Assembly (NCBI RefSeq): GCF_018780105.1
Contig: NZ_JADMKC010000002.1
Coordinates: 186,001-250,000, forward strand
Origin: Thiobacillus sp.
GTDB lineage: Bacteria; Pseudomonadota; Gammaproteobacteria; Burkholderiales; Thiobacillaceae
Reading direction: 5' to 3'
DNA: 64,000 bases
The translations under genes and the position numbers were made by a program. The notes beneath the pieces are model-generated. The model saw only the letters and a list, made by a program, of their open reading frames with translations, ran no database searches and had not been told where the DNA came from. This document shows positions 35,374 through 44,247 of this stretch, piece after piece (within the stretch, counting starts at the first letter, position 1; every line of letters starts with the position of its first letter).

Positions 35374-36405
35374 TCAGGCCAGACTTACCCCGAGCCAGGC
35401 GCCGATGAACCAGGTTGCCAGCCCCGCTGCACCGCCGATGGCCAGCATGCGCACGCCACTCAGCACGGCATGGCGGCCGGTGAACAGGCTCATGCTGGCG
35501 CCGACGGCGAACAGGCCCAGCCCGGTCAGGCTGATGGAGGCGACCAGCGCATGGTCATGGCCAAACAGGAAGGGTAGCAGTGGCAGCGCCGCACCCGCGG
35601 TGAAGGCGCTGAACGAGGAGAGGGCGGCCACCCACGGCGATCCAAGATCATCCGGATTCAGGCCGAGCTCTTCGCGCGCCAGCGTGTCGAGCGCGCGTTC
35701 GGGGTCTTCCATCAATTTGTCGGCGACGCGCCGTGCCTCGTCCGGGTGGATGCCCTTGGCGGCGTAGATCAGGGCCAGCTCGGCGGCTTCCTCGTCCGGA
35801 TATTTTTCCAGCTCGTCGCGCTCCAGCCCGATCTGGTATTCGAACATTTCACGCTGCGAGCGTACCGACACATATTCGCCCGCCGCCATCGAAAACGCGC
35901 CCGCCAGCAGGCCGGCCACGCCGGTCAGCACAATGATCGACGGTTCGGGCGAGGCACCCGCCACACCAAAAATCAACGCGGCATTCGAGACCAGGCCGTC
36001 ATTGACGCCGAACACGCCGGCGCGCAGGGCGTTGCCGCTCGCGCCGCTGCGGTGGCGTTTGCCGATGTCGTCGCGATGCGTCGGCGTGGGGTGGGGCGGG
36101 GCCTGCGTATACAGCACCATGCCACGTACCTTCATGGCGGCCAGCACGCTGCGCATGACGCGCGGCTTGAACACACGCGTCAGGCCGGCGACGACACGGG
36201 TGCGCAGGTCGGGCTGAAAGGGCGCGGGGGCCGGGTCGCCGCGTTGTGCGATGGCGGTGAGCCAGATCTCGGCCTGATCGTCGGCCGCCTGCGCCAGTTC
36301 GTCGAACAGTGCAGCGCGCGGCGTGCCGCGTTCGCATTCGGCCACCACCCGATAGAGCCAGGCCGACCTTTTTTCTTCCCGCCAGGACTCGAACGGATCG
36401 CTCAT
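35374..36405 (-). CDS. VIT1/CCC1-family transporter with N-terminal rubrerythrin-like part
   Basis: A 343-residue protein. The C-terminal two thirds carry the VIT1/CCC1 pattern ('RAGVFGVNDGLVSNAALIFG', 'LLAGAFSMAAGEYVSVRSQR', five hydrophobic segments), a family that moves Fe2+ or Mn2+. The N-terminal 130 residues look like a short helical rubrerythrin/ferritin-like arm, but without an obvious complete di-iron site. Its start overlaps the YifB stop by ATGA. Confidence 0.85.
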   Translation of the reverse strand: MSDPFESWREEKRSAWLYRVVAECERGTPRAALFDELAQAADDQAEIWLTAIAQRGDPAPAPFQPDLRTRVVAGLTRVFKPRVMRSVLAAMKVRGMVLYTQAPPHPTPTHRDDIGKRHRSGASGNALRAGVFGVNDGLVSNAALIFGVAGASPEPSIIVLTGVAGLLAGAFSMAAGEYVSVRSQREMFEYQIGLERDELEKYPDEEAAELALIYAAKGIHPDEARRVADKLMEDPERALDTLAREELGLNPDDLGSPWVAALSSFSAFTAGAALPLLPFLFGHDHALVASISLTGLGLFAVGASMSLFTGRHAVLSGVRMLAIGGAAGLATWFIGAWLGVSLA

Positions 36406-37892
36406 GCGGCACCTCTGCGATATTGAATGGCTTCCGCCAGATGCGCCGGCGTGATGGTGGCGCTACCGGCCAAGTCGGCCACGCTGCGCGCCAGTTTGAG
36501 TACGCGGTGATAAGCGCGCGCCGACAGGTTCAGGTGCGTGATCGCCTGTTTGAGCAGGCTTGTGCCCGCCGTATCCAGCGGGCAATGCAGGTCGATTTCC
36601 TGGGTGCCGAGCGCGGCATTGGGCTTGCCCTGGCGCTGCATTTGCCGAGCGCGTGCCGCTTCGACCCGGGCGCGGATGACGGCGCTGGATTCGCCCACCT
36701 GAGCAGCCATCAATTCGCCTTCGGTCAACGCGGGCACGCTGATCTGGATATCGATGCGGTCGAGCAGGGGGCCGGAAATGCGCGCGCGGTAACGCGCGAT
36801 CTGGTCGGGGGTGTCGCGGCAGGCCTGCGTCGGGTGGCCGAGATAACCGCAGGGGCAGGGATTCATCGCGGCGATGAGCTGGAAGCGCGCCGGAAAATCG
36901 GCCTGCCGGGCTGCGCGCGAAATCGTGATGTGACCGGTTTCCAGCGGTTCGCGCAGCACTTCCAGTACCTGTCGCGAGAACTCCGGCAATTCATCGAGAA
37001 ACAGCACCCCGTGGTGCGCCAGCGAAATCTCGCCCGGGCGCGGGTTGCCGCCACCGCCAACCAGCGCCACTCCAGAGGCCGTGTGATGCGGCGCGCGGAA
37101 CGGCCGCCGCCGCCACTGATCGAGACGGAAGCCACCGTTGAGCGATTGCACCGCGGCGGCTTCCAGTGCCTCGTTGTCGCCCATCGCCGGCAGGATGCCG
37201 GGGAAGCGTGCCGCGAGCATCGACTTGCCGGTGCCGGGCGGCCCCGACAGCAAGGCGGAATGGCCCCCAGCTGCCGCCACTTCGAGCGCGCGCTTGGTCG
37301 CGCTCTGGCCCTTGACGTCGGCAAAGTCGGGGTAATCGGGTGCTTCGGGCGCCTGCGCTGGATCCGGTAGGGAGAGTTCGCCTTGCCCTGCAAGCCAGGC
37401 GCATACCTCCAGCAGGCTGCCGGCTGCGCGTACGTCGATGCCGCTGGCGAGCGCCGCCTCCAGCGCCGAGTGCTGCGGCAGCACCAGGGTGCGTCCGGAT
37501 ACGCGGGTGGCGAGCGCCATCGCCAGCGCGCCGCGCACCGGGCGCAGTTCGCCGGTCAGCGCCAGTTCGCCGGCGAACTCGGCCTGGGCCAGCCGGGTGG
37601 ACGGGATCTGTCCGGAGGCCGCCAGAATCGCCAGCGCGATCGGTAGATCGAAGCGCCCGGATTCCTTGGGCAGGTCGGCCGGGGCGAGGTTGACCGTGAT
37701 GCGCCGCGCAGGGAACTCGAAGCGCGCATTCTGGATCGCGGCACGCACGCGGTCGCGCGCTTCCTTGACCTCGGTTTCCGGCAGACCGACCAGGGTGAAC
37801 GCGGGCAGGCCATTGGCCAGATGCGCCTCGACCACCACTTCGGGCGCATCCATGCCGGTAAGCGCCCGGCTCTTGACGACGGCGACCGCCAC
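36402..37892 (-). CDS. comM: YifB/ComM-family AAA ATPase
   Basis: A 496-residue Mg-chelatase-like AAA+ protein: N-terminal ChlI/lon-like domain ('PAFTLVGLPETEVKEARDRV'), Walker A 'SGPPGTGKSMLAARF', Walker B 'GVLFLDELPEF', and a C-terminal Mg-chelatase domain. ComM is a branch-migration helicase that helps integrate DNA during natural transformation. The start is GTG at 37892, overlapping the ubiK stop by one base. Confidence 0.92.
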   Translation of the reverse strand: MAVAVVKSRALTGMDAPEVVVEAHLANGLPAFTLVGLPETEVKEARDRVRAAIQNARFEFPARRITVNLAPADLPKESGRFDLPIALAILAASGQIPSTRLAQAEFAGELALTGELRPVRGALAMALATRVSGRTLVLPQHSALEAALASGIDVRAAGSLLEVCAWLAGQGELSLPDPAQAPEAPDYPDFADVKGQSATKRALEVAAAGGHSALLSGPPGTGKSMLAARFPGILPAMGDNEALEAAAVQSLNGGFRLDQWRRRPFRAPHHTASGVALVGGGGNPRPGEISLAHHGVLFLDELPEFSRQVLEVLREPLETGHITISRAARQADFPARFQLIAAMNPCPCGYLGHPTQACRDTPDQIARYRARISGPLLDRIDIQISVPALTEGELMAAQVGESSAVIRARVEAARARQMQRQGKPNAALGTQEIDLHCPLDTAGTSLLKQAITHLNLSARAYHRVLKLARSVADLAGSATITPAHLAEAIQYRRGAA

Positions 37893-38137
37893 TATGCGGT
37901 GCGCTGCTTTTCCAGTTCGGCCAGCCGCGCTTCCAGTGCCTCAAGCTGGGCCCGCGTGCGCGCCAGCACTTCGGTCTGCACGTCAAATTCCTCGCGGCTC
38001 ACCATATCCAGCTTGCCCAGCATGGCGGTGACACCGGCCTTGAGATTGTGTTCGATGTCCTTGGCCGGCGACTGCTTGAGGATTTCGCCCAGTTTGTCGG
38101 TCAGTTCGTTGAGAAAAGCAGGGGTCGCAGGTTTCAT
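37892..38137 (-). CDS. ubiK: Ubiquinone biosynthesis accessory factor UbiK
   Basis: An 81-residue BMFP-family protein, predicted coiled coil at the C-terminus ('RTRAQLEALEARLAELEKQ'). UbiK helps the aerobic ubiquinone-biosynthesis complex. The ATG at 38137 is the family start; upstream extension is not supported. It leads the ubiK-comM-VIT1 operon. Confidence 0.88.
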   Translation of the reverse strand: MKPATPAFLNELTDKLGEILKQSPAKDIEHNLKAGVTAMLGKLDMVSREEFDVQTEVLARTRAQLEALEARLAELEKQRTA

Positions 38138-38222
38138 GTCGGGCTCCATTTCGGTGAATCGCAGTGTAGCAACAGCCGTGGGATGCCGTATCGCACGAAA
38201 AACGTGCACATCCGTTTTTTGG

Positions 38223-38239
38223 CGCACCCTGGTGGTGCG
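38223..38239. promoter_or_regulatory. NtrC-type binding site upstream of torF-glnK-amtB
   Basis: CGCACC-CTGGT-GGTGCG is a perfect inverted repeat in the NtrC arrangement (consensus TGCACC-N5-GGTGCA). It lies about 80 bases upstream of the sigma-54 -24 element, the usual enhancer position. Confidence 0.8.
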
Positions 38240-38300
38240 TGCGAGTGGCCTCGCTGTGTGAGCTGTATTTCAAGCAATTGAAAACATTGGATTAATGGTT

Positions 38301-38316
38301 TGGCACGCCTTGTGCT
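38301..38316 (+). promoter_or_regulatory. Sigma-54 promoter of torF-glnK-amtB
   Basis: TGGCACGCCTTGTGCT has the -24 GG and -12 GC dinucleotides at the exact 10-base spacing required by RpoN; only one base departs from consensus in the -12 element. The predicted start is about 38327, followed by the torF ribosome site. Confidence 0.82.
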
Positions 38317-38364
38317 ATTAACCGCTTGCAATATTGCACTCTTCTTACTTCGGAGAATTTCAGC

Positions 38365-39132
38365 ATGAAAAAAATCGTTTCTGCACTGGCATTGCTTGGC
38401 ATGGTTGGCGCACCTGGCGTCGTGATGGCTGAAGAAACCAGTCCGCATACCCTGACCGCCAACGTCGGGTTGTACAGCAACTATATTTTCCGCGGCATTT
38501 CGCAAACCGGCAGCGACATCGCTCTGCAAGGCGGTTTTGATTACGCGCACAGCAGCGGTTTCTACCTCGGCACCTGGGGCTCCAACGTGGGCTGGATCGA
38601 AGACTACCAGGGCTACGACTCCGGCAATGTGGAAGTCGACGTCTACGGCGGTTTCCGCAGCAGCATCGGTGATAGCGGATTTACCTACGATCTGGGTCTG
38701 ATCCAGTACATGTACCCGGGCAAGAAAGGCGCAGCTGTCGACGCCGACACCACTGAAATGTATGCCGCGATGGGCTGGAAGTGGTTCACCGTCAAATATT
38801 CCTACTACCTCAGCAATGAAGTGTTCGGCTTTGCCACTGCCGATGGCTCCGACTATTTGGACATTTCTGCCAGCCTGCCGATCGGCGAAACCGGCCTGAC
38901 CGCTGGCGCGCACTGGGGCACGTTCAGCTTCGACAACAACAGCGCGCAGGATTACGACGACTGGAAAATCAGCTTGGCATACGACCTCGGCAAGTTGGGT
39001 AAGTTGTCGTCCGGCATGACCATCGGCCTGATGTACACCGACACCAATGCCGACGAGACCAAGTGGACCGACGTCAACGGCGAATACCTGGGTGACGGCA
39101 CCGCCACTGTCTGGATTTCCAAAGCTTTCTAA
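38365..39132 (+). CDS. TorF-family outer-membrane porin
   Basis: A 255-residue exported protein with a signal peptide ending at 'GVVMAEE' and beta-barrel alternation ending in an aromatic residue ('ATVWISKAF'). 'LTANVGLYSNYIFRGISQTG' is the hallmark of the TorF/Gcw_chp family. Such porins often lie before glnK-amtB in betaproteobacteria and may admit nitrogen compounds. It shares the sigma-54 promoter and begins after CGGAGAA. Confidence 0.85.
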   Translation: MKKIVSALALLGMVGAPGVVMAEETSPHTLTANVGLYSNYIFRGISQTGSDIALQGGFDYAHSSGFYLGTWGSNVGWIEDYQGYDSGNVEVDVYGGFRSSIGDSGFTYDLGLIQYMYPGKKGAAVDADTTEMYAAMGWKWFTVKYSYYLSNEVFGFATADGSDYLDISASLPIGETGLTAGAHWGTFSFDNNSAQDYDDWKISLAYDLGKLGKLSSGMTIGLMYTDTNADETKWTDVNGEYLGDGTATVWISKAF

Positions 39133-39540
<408 letters not shown>

Positions 39541-39551
39541 GGAGGATGAAC

Positions 39552-41087
39552 ATGAAAAAGCTAATTGCTTCGTTGGGCCTGGCTCTGGCCCTGTTGTCTC
39601 CCGGCATGACGTTGGCGCAGGATGCTGCGGCGCCGGCACCTGCTGCGGTCGAAGAAGCCGTCGTCGAAACACCTGCGGTTGAAGCGGTTGTGGTGGAAGA
39701 AGCGGCTGCTCCGGCTGCCGAGGCCGCGCCTGCTGCTGAAGAAGCGGCTCCGGTTGCCGCGCCGACGCCCAACAAGGGCGACACCACCTGGATGCTGACG
39801 GCGACCGTGCTGGTCATCATGATGTCGATTCCCGGTCTCGCGCTGTTCTACGGCGGCCTGGTGCGCAGCAAGAACATGCTGTCGGTGCTGATGCAGGTGT
39901 TCGCCATTTTCGCGCTGATTTCGGTGCTGTGGGTGGTGTACGGCTATTCGCTGGCCTTCACTCCAGGCAACGCCTTCTTTGGCGGCTTTGATCGCGTGCT
40001 GCTCAACGGCATCTTCGATCCGACCACCAACGGTGTGGCCAATGCTGCGACCTTCAGCAAGGGCGTCTACATTCCCGAGTTCGCGTTCGTCGCCTTCCAG
40101 GCTACCTTCGCTGCCATCACGGTTGCGCTGATCGTCGGCGCTTTCGCTGAGCGCATGAAGTTCTCGGCTGTGCTGCTGTTCTCCACCCTGTGGTTCACCT
40201 TCGCCTACATTCCGATGGCGCACATGGTGTGGTTCTGGCCGGGCCCGGATGCGATCACCGATCAGGCAGCCTATGACGCAGCAATGGCCTCTTCCGGCTA
40301 CCTGTTCGCCAAAGGCGCGCTCGACTTCGCAGGCGGCACCGTGGTGCACATCAATGCGGCAATCGCCGGCCTGGTCGGTGCGTTTGTGATCGGCAAGCGC
40401 GTGGGCTACGGCAAAGAGCCGATGACCCCGCACAGCCTGACCATGACCATGATCGGCGCTTCGCTGCTGTGGGTGGGCTGGTTTGGTTTCAACGCAGGTT
40501 CTGCGCTGGAAGCTGGCGGCACCGCAACCCTGGCGTTCGTCAATACTCTGGCTGCAACCGCTGCTGCAACGCTGACCTGGATGCTGGCCGAGTGGATGAT
40601 CAAGGGCAAGCCTTCGATGCTGGGTGCAGTGTCCGGCGCGGTGGCAGGTCTGGTCGCCATCACCCCGGCTTGCGGCTGGGTGGGTGTGGGCGGTGCCCTC
40701 ATCATCGGTGCACTGGCTGGCGTGATCTGCCTGTGGGGCGTCAATGGCCTGAAGAAACTGCTGGGTGCAGACGATGCGCTCGACGTGTTCGGCATCCATG
40801 GCATCGGCGGCATCCTCGGCGCACTGCTCACCGGCGTGTTCAACAGCTGGAGTCTGGGCGGCGCAGGCATCCCCGACTACATCAACAACACCTTCGTGAC
40901 GACCGAGATCGGCACCCAGTTGTGGATCCAGGCGCAGGCGGTCGGTGTGGCCCTGCTCTGGTCCGGTGTGGTCGCCTTCATCTGTTACAAAGTGGTGGAT
41001 CTGATCGTGGGTCTGCGCGTACCGGAAGAAAGCGAACGCGAAGGTCTGGATGTGACCCAGCATGGCGAACGTGCTTACAGCATGTAA
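39552..41087 (+). CDS. amtB: Ammonium transporter AmtB
   Basis: A 511-residue channel for NH4+/NH3. A signal peptide ends near 'MTLAQDAAAP'; then comes an unusually long Ala/Pro/Glu-rich linker of about 55 residues before the eleven-helix Amt domain ('TTWMLTATVLVIMMSIPGLA', 'LFYGGLVRSKN', 'DFAGGTVVHINAAIAGLVGA' with the first pore His, 'GIHGIGGILGALLTGVF' with the second). The long acidic, Ala/Pro-rich N-terminal extension is seen in some betaproteobacterial Amt proteins. It starts at 39552, with GGAGG six bases upstream. Confidence 0.95.
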   Translation: MKKLIASLGLALALLSPGMTLAQDAAAPAPAAVEEAVVETPAVEAVVVEEAAAPAAEAAPAAEEAAPVAAPTPNKGDTTWMLTATVLVIMMSIPGLALFYGGLVRSKNMLSVLMQVFAIFALISVLWVVYGYSLAFTPGNAFFGGFDRVLLNGIFDPTTNGVANAATFSKGVYIPEFAFVAFQATFAAITVALIVGAFAERMKFSAVLLFSTLWFTFAYIPMAHMVWFWPGPDAITDQAAYDAAMASSGYLFAKGALDFAGGTVVHINAAIAGLVGAFVIGKRVGYGKEPMTPHSLTMTMIGASLLWVGWFGFNAGSALEAGGTATLAFVNTLAATAAATLTWMLAEWMIKGKPSMLGAVSGAVAGLVAITPACGWVGVGGALIIGALAGVICLWGVNGLKKLLGADDALDVFGIHGIGGILGALLTGVFNSWSLGGAGIPDYINNTFVTTEIGTQLWIQAQAVGVALLWSGVVAFICYKVVDLIVGLRVPEESEREGLDVTQHGERAYSM

Positions 41088-41113
41088 ACCTTAGATTTAC
41101 TCCGTGAGAAGTT

Positions 41114-41142
41114 GGGGCGCTCTGCAGAGCGCCCCTTTTTTT
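41114..41142 (+). terminator. Rho-independent terminator of amtB
   Basis: GGGGCGCTCTG/CAGAGCGCCCC palindrome followed by seven T, 26 bases after the amtB stop. It isolates torF-glnK-amtB from the guanidine operon. Confidence 0.92.
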
Positions 41143-41280
41143 GTCCGCAATATTCAGGTGCGGAGTCGCGCGAACGTCGTAACCTGACGGACGTTTGCCG
41201 CATTCGGGTTGCCCATTCATTTGCCTTCCGCAAGCTGTGGGCATCGGGCTGGGTTATTTCAGGGCAAGGCCGGATTGGAC

Positions 41281-41297
41281 TGCACCATAATAGGGCG
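41281..41297. promoter_or_regulatory. Probable NtrC site upstream of the guanidine operon
   Basis: GCACCATAATAGGGC matches the GCAC-N7-GTGC NtrC pattern with one mismatch. It lies about 100 bases upstream of the sigma-54 -24 element. Confidence 0.5.
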
Positions 41298-41381
41298 TTG
41301 TCAGGAGGTGTTGCGCCGGTCTTCTAATCCTGGTGGCGCCAGATCCTTTGTATCAAGGGGGTTACGGTTTTCTACGCTTTC

Positions 41382-41397
41382 TGGCATGAGGGTTGCT
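41382..41397 (+). promoter_or_regulatory. Sigma-54 promoter of the guanidine operon
   Basis: TGGCATGAGGGTTGCT matches the RpoN consensus TGGCAC-N5-TTGCW with one change and has GG and GC spaced by exactly 10 bases. The predicted start is about 41408, some 40 bases before the riboswitch. Confidence 0.82.
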
Positions 41398-41449
41398 AGA
41401 CAAGCTATAACGGGAAAAGCGGCGCTGGTCGCCTGCATGAACCGCGAAT

Positions 41450-41549
41450 GCGCAGCTAGGGTTCCGGTCCCGCAAGGGATGCTGGTCCGAGAGCTGCCGG
41501 TTCCGCCGCAAGGCGGGGCTCCACGGAGGGATAAAAGCCCGGGAGATAG
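41450..41549 (+). ncRNA. Guanidine-I riboswitch (ykkC class)
   Basis: The conserved ykkC core is visible in order: GCTAGGGTTCCG (41455-41466), GGTCCGAGAG (41484-41493) and ACGGAGGGATAAAAGCCCGG (41523-41542) followed by GAGA. A hairpin CCCGCAAGGG-like loop and a GCCGCAAGGC-like loop fill the variable parts. The 3' core can instead pair with 41561-41572 to form a stem over 41538-41572, a plausible expression platform, although no long T-run follows. It precedes the whole transporter-to-carboxylase operon. Confidence 0.92.
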
Positions 41550-41604
41550 CGATCGCGCGACGCTTTCTCGGGATTTGTCCTCGACCTTCCTACTGGAGCC
41601 ACAC

Positions 41605-42591
41605 ATGAAAATCGCGCGCCTCACCCGTACCCTCATCGCCGGCCTTGGCTTTGCCCTGCTGGCCCAACCTCTGACGGCACAAGCCGAAGTCAAGATCGGC
41701 GTGTCCGACTGGCCGGGCTGGGTCGCCTGGTATGTCGCCGAGCAAAAAGGCTATTTCAAGAAGCACGGCGCCGACGTCAAGCTGGTGTGGTTCGCCAATT
41801 ACACCGATTCGATCAGTGCATTGTCCGCCGGCCAGGTCGATGGCAACTCGCAGACCTGGAGCGACACCATGGCGCCGCTGGCCAAAGGCATCGCGCTGAA
41901 GACCATCTTGGTCAACGATAACTCCGCCGGCAACGATGCGCTGATGGTCGGCCCCAAAATCAAGTCGTTCAAGGATCTCAAGGGCAAGAAAATCGCGCTG
42001 GAAGAGTACAGCGTGTCGCACTTCCTGCTCACCATGGCGTTGAACAAGAACGGCATGACGCTGAAGGACGTGAATGTGGTGAACCTTACCGCCGGTGACG
42101 CTGCGGCCGCCTTCATGGCCGGTCGTGTCGATGCCGCTGTGGTGTGGAACCCCTGGGTCAACACCATCCAGAGCAGCGGCAAGGGCAAGCCGCTGTTTAC
42201 CTCCAAGGATGTTCCCGGCCTGGTGCCCGACCTGCTGGTGGTGCAGGAAAAATCGCTGAAGGCCAAGCGCAAGGACTTCGTCGGCATGATCAAGGCCTGG
42301 TACGACGTCGAGGCTTTCCTGCGCAGCAACCCCGACGAGGCCGCCAAGATCATGTCCAAGGTGGTCGGCCTGGGCGCCAAGGAGTATGCCGTCTTCCTGC
42401 CCGGTACCAAGTTCTTCGATCAGAAAGCCAACCTGCAGGCCTTTGGTCCGGCAACCGACAAAACTTCGCTGATGGGCGTAGCACCGACCATTTCCAAGTT
42501 CCTGCTCGACAACAAGTTGATGGAAGGCAAGGTCGATTTCGCCAAGGGCCTGGATGCTTCGCTGGTCAAGGAAGTGGCTGGCGTCAAGTAA
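41605..42591 (+). CDS. NitT/TauT-type ABC substrate-binding protein, probable guanidine binder
   Basis: A 328-residue periplasmic protein with a signal peptide ending at 'PLTAQAE' and a SsuA/ThiY-like NMT1 fold ('VKIGVSDWPGWVAWYVAEQK', 'IALEEYSVSHFLLTMALNKN', 'GRVDAAVVWNPWVNTI'). Related transporters are found behind ykkC riboswitches and are thought to import guanidine; that assignment rests here on the riboswitch and downstream carboxylase. Start chosen at 41605, after CTGGAGCC; a much longer upstream frame crosses the riboswitch and is not coding. Confidence 0.85.
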   Translation: MKIARLTRTLIAGLGFALLAQPLTAQAEVKIGVSDWPGWVAWYVAEQKGYFKKHGADVKLVWFANYTDSISALSAGQVDGNSQTWSDTMAPLAKGIALKTILVNDNSAGNDALMVGPKIKSFKDLKGKKIALEEYSVSHFLLTMALNKNGMTLKDVNVVNLTAGDAAAAFMAGRVDAAVVWNPWVNTIQSSGKGKPLFTSKDVPGLVPDLLVVQEKSLKAKRKDFVGMIKAWYDVEAFLRSNPDEAAKIMSKVVGLGAKEYAVFLPGTKFFDQKANLQAFGPATDKTSLMGVAPTISKFLLDNKLMEGKVDFAKGLDASLVKEVAGVK

Positions 42592-42604
42592 GCAACCAGG
42601 AGAC

Positions 42605-43411
42605 ATGACGATGCCATCCAGACCAGGCATGTGGGCGATCCGCGGGCCGCTGTCCAGGAACCAGTACTGGCTGTTCGCCGCGCTCGGCCTGCTGGCGCCG
42701 CTGGCCCTGTGGTGGCTGGTGTCCAGCTCGGCCTTGGTGGACAAGGTGTTCCTGCCCGGCCCGGTCGACGTGTTCAACCGGCTGGTCACCTGGTACATGG
42801 ACGACGACCTGACATCCGACATCGGGATCAGCGTCTATCGGGTCACGGCGGGCTTTGCCTTGTCGGCCATCATCGCGCTGCCATTGGGCCTGATGATCGG
42901 CACCTTCCGTCCGGTGCAGGCGATGCTGGAGCCGCTCACCGACTTCATCCGCTACATGCCGGCGGTGGCCTTCATTCCGCTGGTGATGCTGTGGGTGGGG
43001 ATCGAGGAGTCGTCGAAGATTTCCATCATCTTCATCGGCACCTTCTTCCAGATGGTGCTGATGATGGCCGAGGATGTGCGTCGCGTTCCGCTGGCGCAGA
43101 TCGAGGCGGCGCAGACCATGGGTGCGACGCGCGGTGAGTCGGTCCGGCTGGTGATCTTCCAGTCGGCCAAACCGGCGCTGCTCGACACCCTGCGCGTCAC
43201 CATGGGTTGGGCCTGGACTTACCTGGTGGTGGCCGAGCTGGTCGCCGCCAACTCCGGCCTCGGCTATTCGATTCTCAAGGCGCAGCGCTTCCTGCAAACC
43301 GACAAGATCTTCGTCGGCATCCTGCTGATCGGCCTGATTGGCCTGGTCATGGATCAGCTGTTCCGTCTCGCCCATCGCAAGGCCTTTCCCTGGCTCCACC
43401 TGAGATCGTGA
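42605..43411 (+). CDS. NitT/TauT-type ABC permease
   Basis: A 268-residue inner-membrane permease with six hydrophobic segments. The ATPase-contact EAA loop is 'IEAAQTMGATRGESVRLVIF'. It begins after CCAGGAG, 13 bases from the binding-protein gene, and its stop lies 2 bases before the ATPase start codon, so the three form one import unit. Confidence 0.9.
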   Translation: MTMPSRPGMWAIRGPLSRNQYWLFAALGLLAPLALWWLVSSSALVDKVFLPGPVDVFNRLVTWYMDDDLTSDIGISVYRVTAGFALSAIIALPLGLMIGTFRPVQAMLEPLTDFIRYMPAVAFIPLVMLWVGIEESSKISIIFIGTFFQMVLMMAEDVRRVPLAQIEAAQTMGATRGESVRLVIFQSAKPALLDTLRVTMGWAWTYLVVAELVAANSGLGYSILKAQRFLQTDKIFVGILLIGLIGLVMDQLFRLAHRKAFPWLHLRS

Positions 43412-43413
43412 GC

Positions 43414-44247
43414 ATGCCCAAGATTTCCATCCAGCACGTCGGCAAGGTGTTCGGCGAAGGCAGCCATCGCGTCGAGGCCTTGAAAGACGTCAGCCTCGAC
43501 ATCGCCGACAACGAGTTTGTCACTTTCGTCGGCGCCTCCGGCTGCGGCAAGTCGACCCTGCTGCGCATCATCGGCGGGCTCGAGTACCACACCTCCGGCG
43601 AGGTACTGGCCAACGGCCAGCCGGTGGCCGGTCCCGGTGCCGACCGCGCCATGGTGTTCCAGCACTACAGCCTCTATCCCTGGCTCAAGGTGATGGAGAA
43701 CATCAAGTTCAGCCGCCGCCTCAAGCACGGCCGCGAGGACATCACTTCGGCCGAGGTCGAGGCGGCGTCCGGTCGCGCCGATGCGCTATTGAGCCTGATG
43801 GGCCTCAACGCCGCCGCCAATGCCTATCCCAACCAGCTGTCCGGCGGCATGCAGCAGCGCGTCGCCATCGCCCGCGCGCTGATGGGGCGCCCGGAGATCC
43901 TGCTGATGGACGAACCGTTCGGCGCGCTCGATGCACAGACGCGCGAGGTCATGCACGACCTCATCCTGCACGTACACAAGCTGGAAAAACCGACGCTCGC
44001 CTTCGTCACCCACGATGTCGAGGAGGCGATTTATTTGGCTGACCGCGTGGTGCTGATGGCGCCGCGCCCCGGCCGCATCGACACCATCTACGAGGTGCCG
44101 CTGCCGGCCGAGCGCGAGCAGGACATGAAGCACACGCCGGAATTCCTGCGCCTGAAGAAGGAAATCCTCGCCCGCATCCGCGAGACCTCGGGCATGAAGA
44201 CCGACCAGGGCATGCTCGACCAGCTCAATATGGAAGCCGCATCATGA
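43414..44247 (+). CDS. NitT/TauT-type ABC ATPase
   Basis: A 277-residue ATP-binding subunit. Walker A 'VGASGCGKSTLLRIIGGL', Q-loop 'VFQHYSLYPWLKVMENI', signature 'LSGGMQQRVAIARALMGRPE', Walker B 'ILLMDEPFGALD' and the H-loop 'FVTHDVEEAIYLADRV' are intact. It energises the upstream permease and overlaps the creatininase-family gene by ATGA. Confidence 0.93.
   Translation: MPKISIQHVGKVFGEGSHRVEALKDVSLDIADNEFVTFVGASGCGKSTLLRIIGGLEYHTSGEVLANGQPVAGPGADRAMVFQHYSLYPWLKVMENIKFSRRLKHGREDITSAEVEAASGRADALLSLMGLNAAANAYPNQLSGGMQQRVAIARALMGRPEILLMDEPFGALDAQTREVMHDLILHVHKLEKPTLAFVTHDVEEAIYLADRVVLMAPRPGRIDTIYEVPLPAEREQDMKHTPEFLRLKKEILARIRETSGMKTDQGMLDQLNMEAAS

Noticed and set aside
41209-41604. Upstream extension of the guanidine binding-protein gene
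   Set aside because: The in-frame extension crosses the sigma-54 promoter and the riboswitch; the signal peptide begins at 41605.
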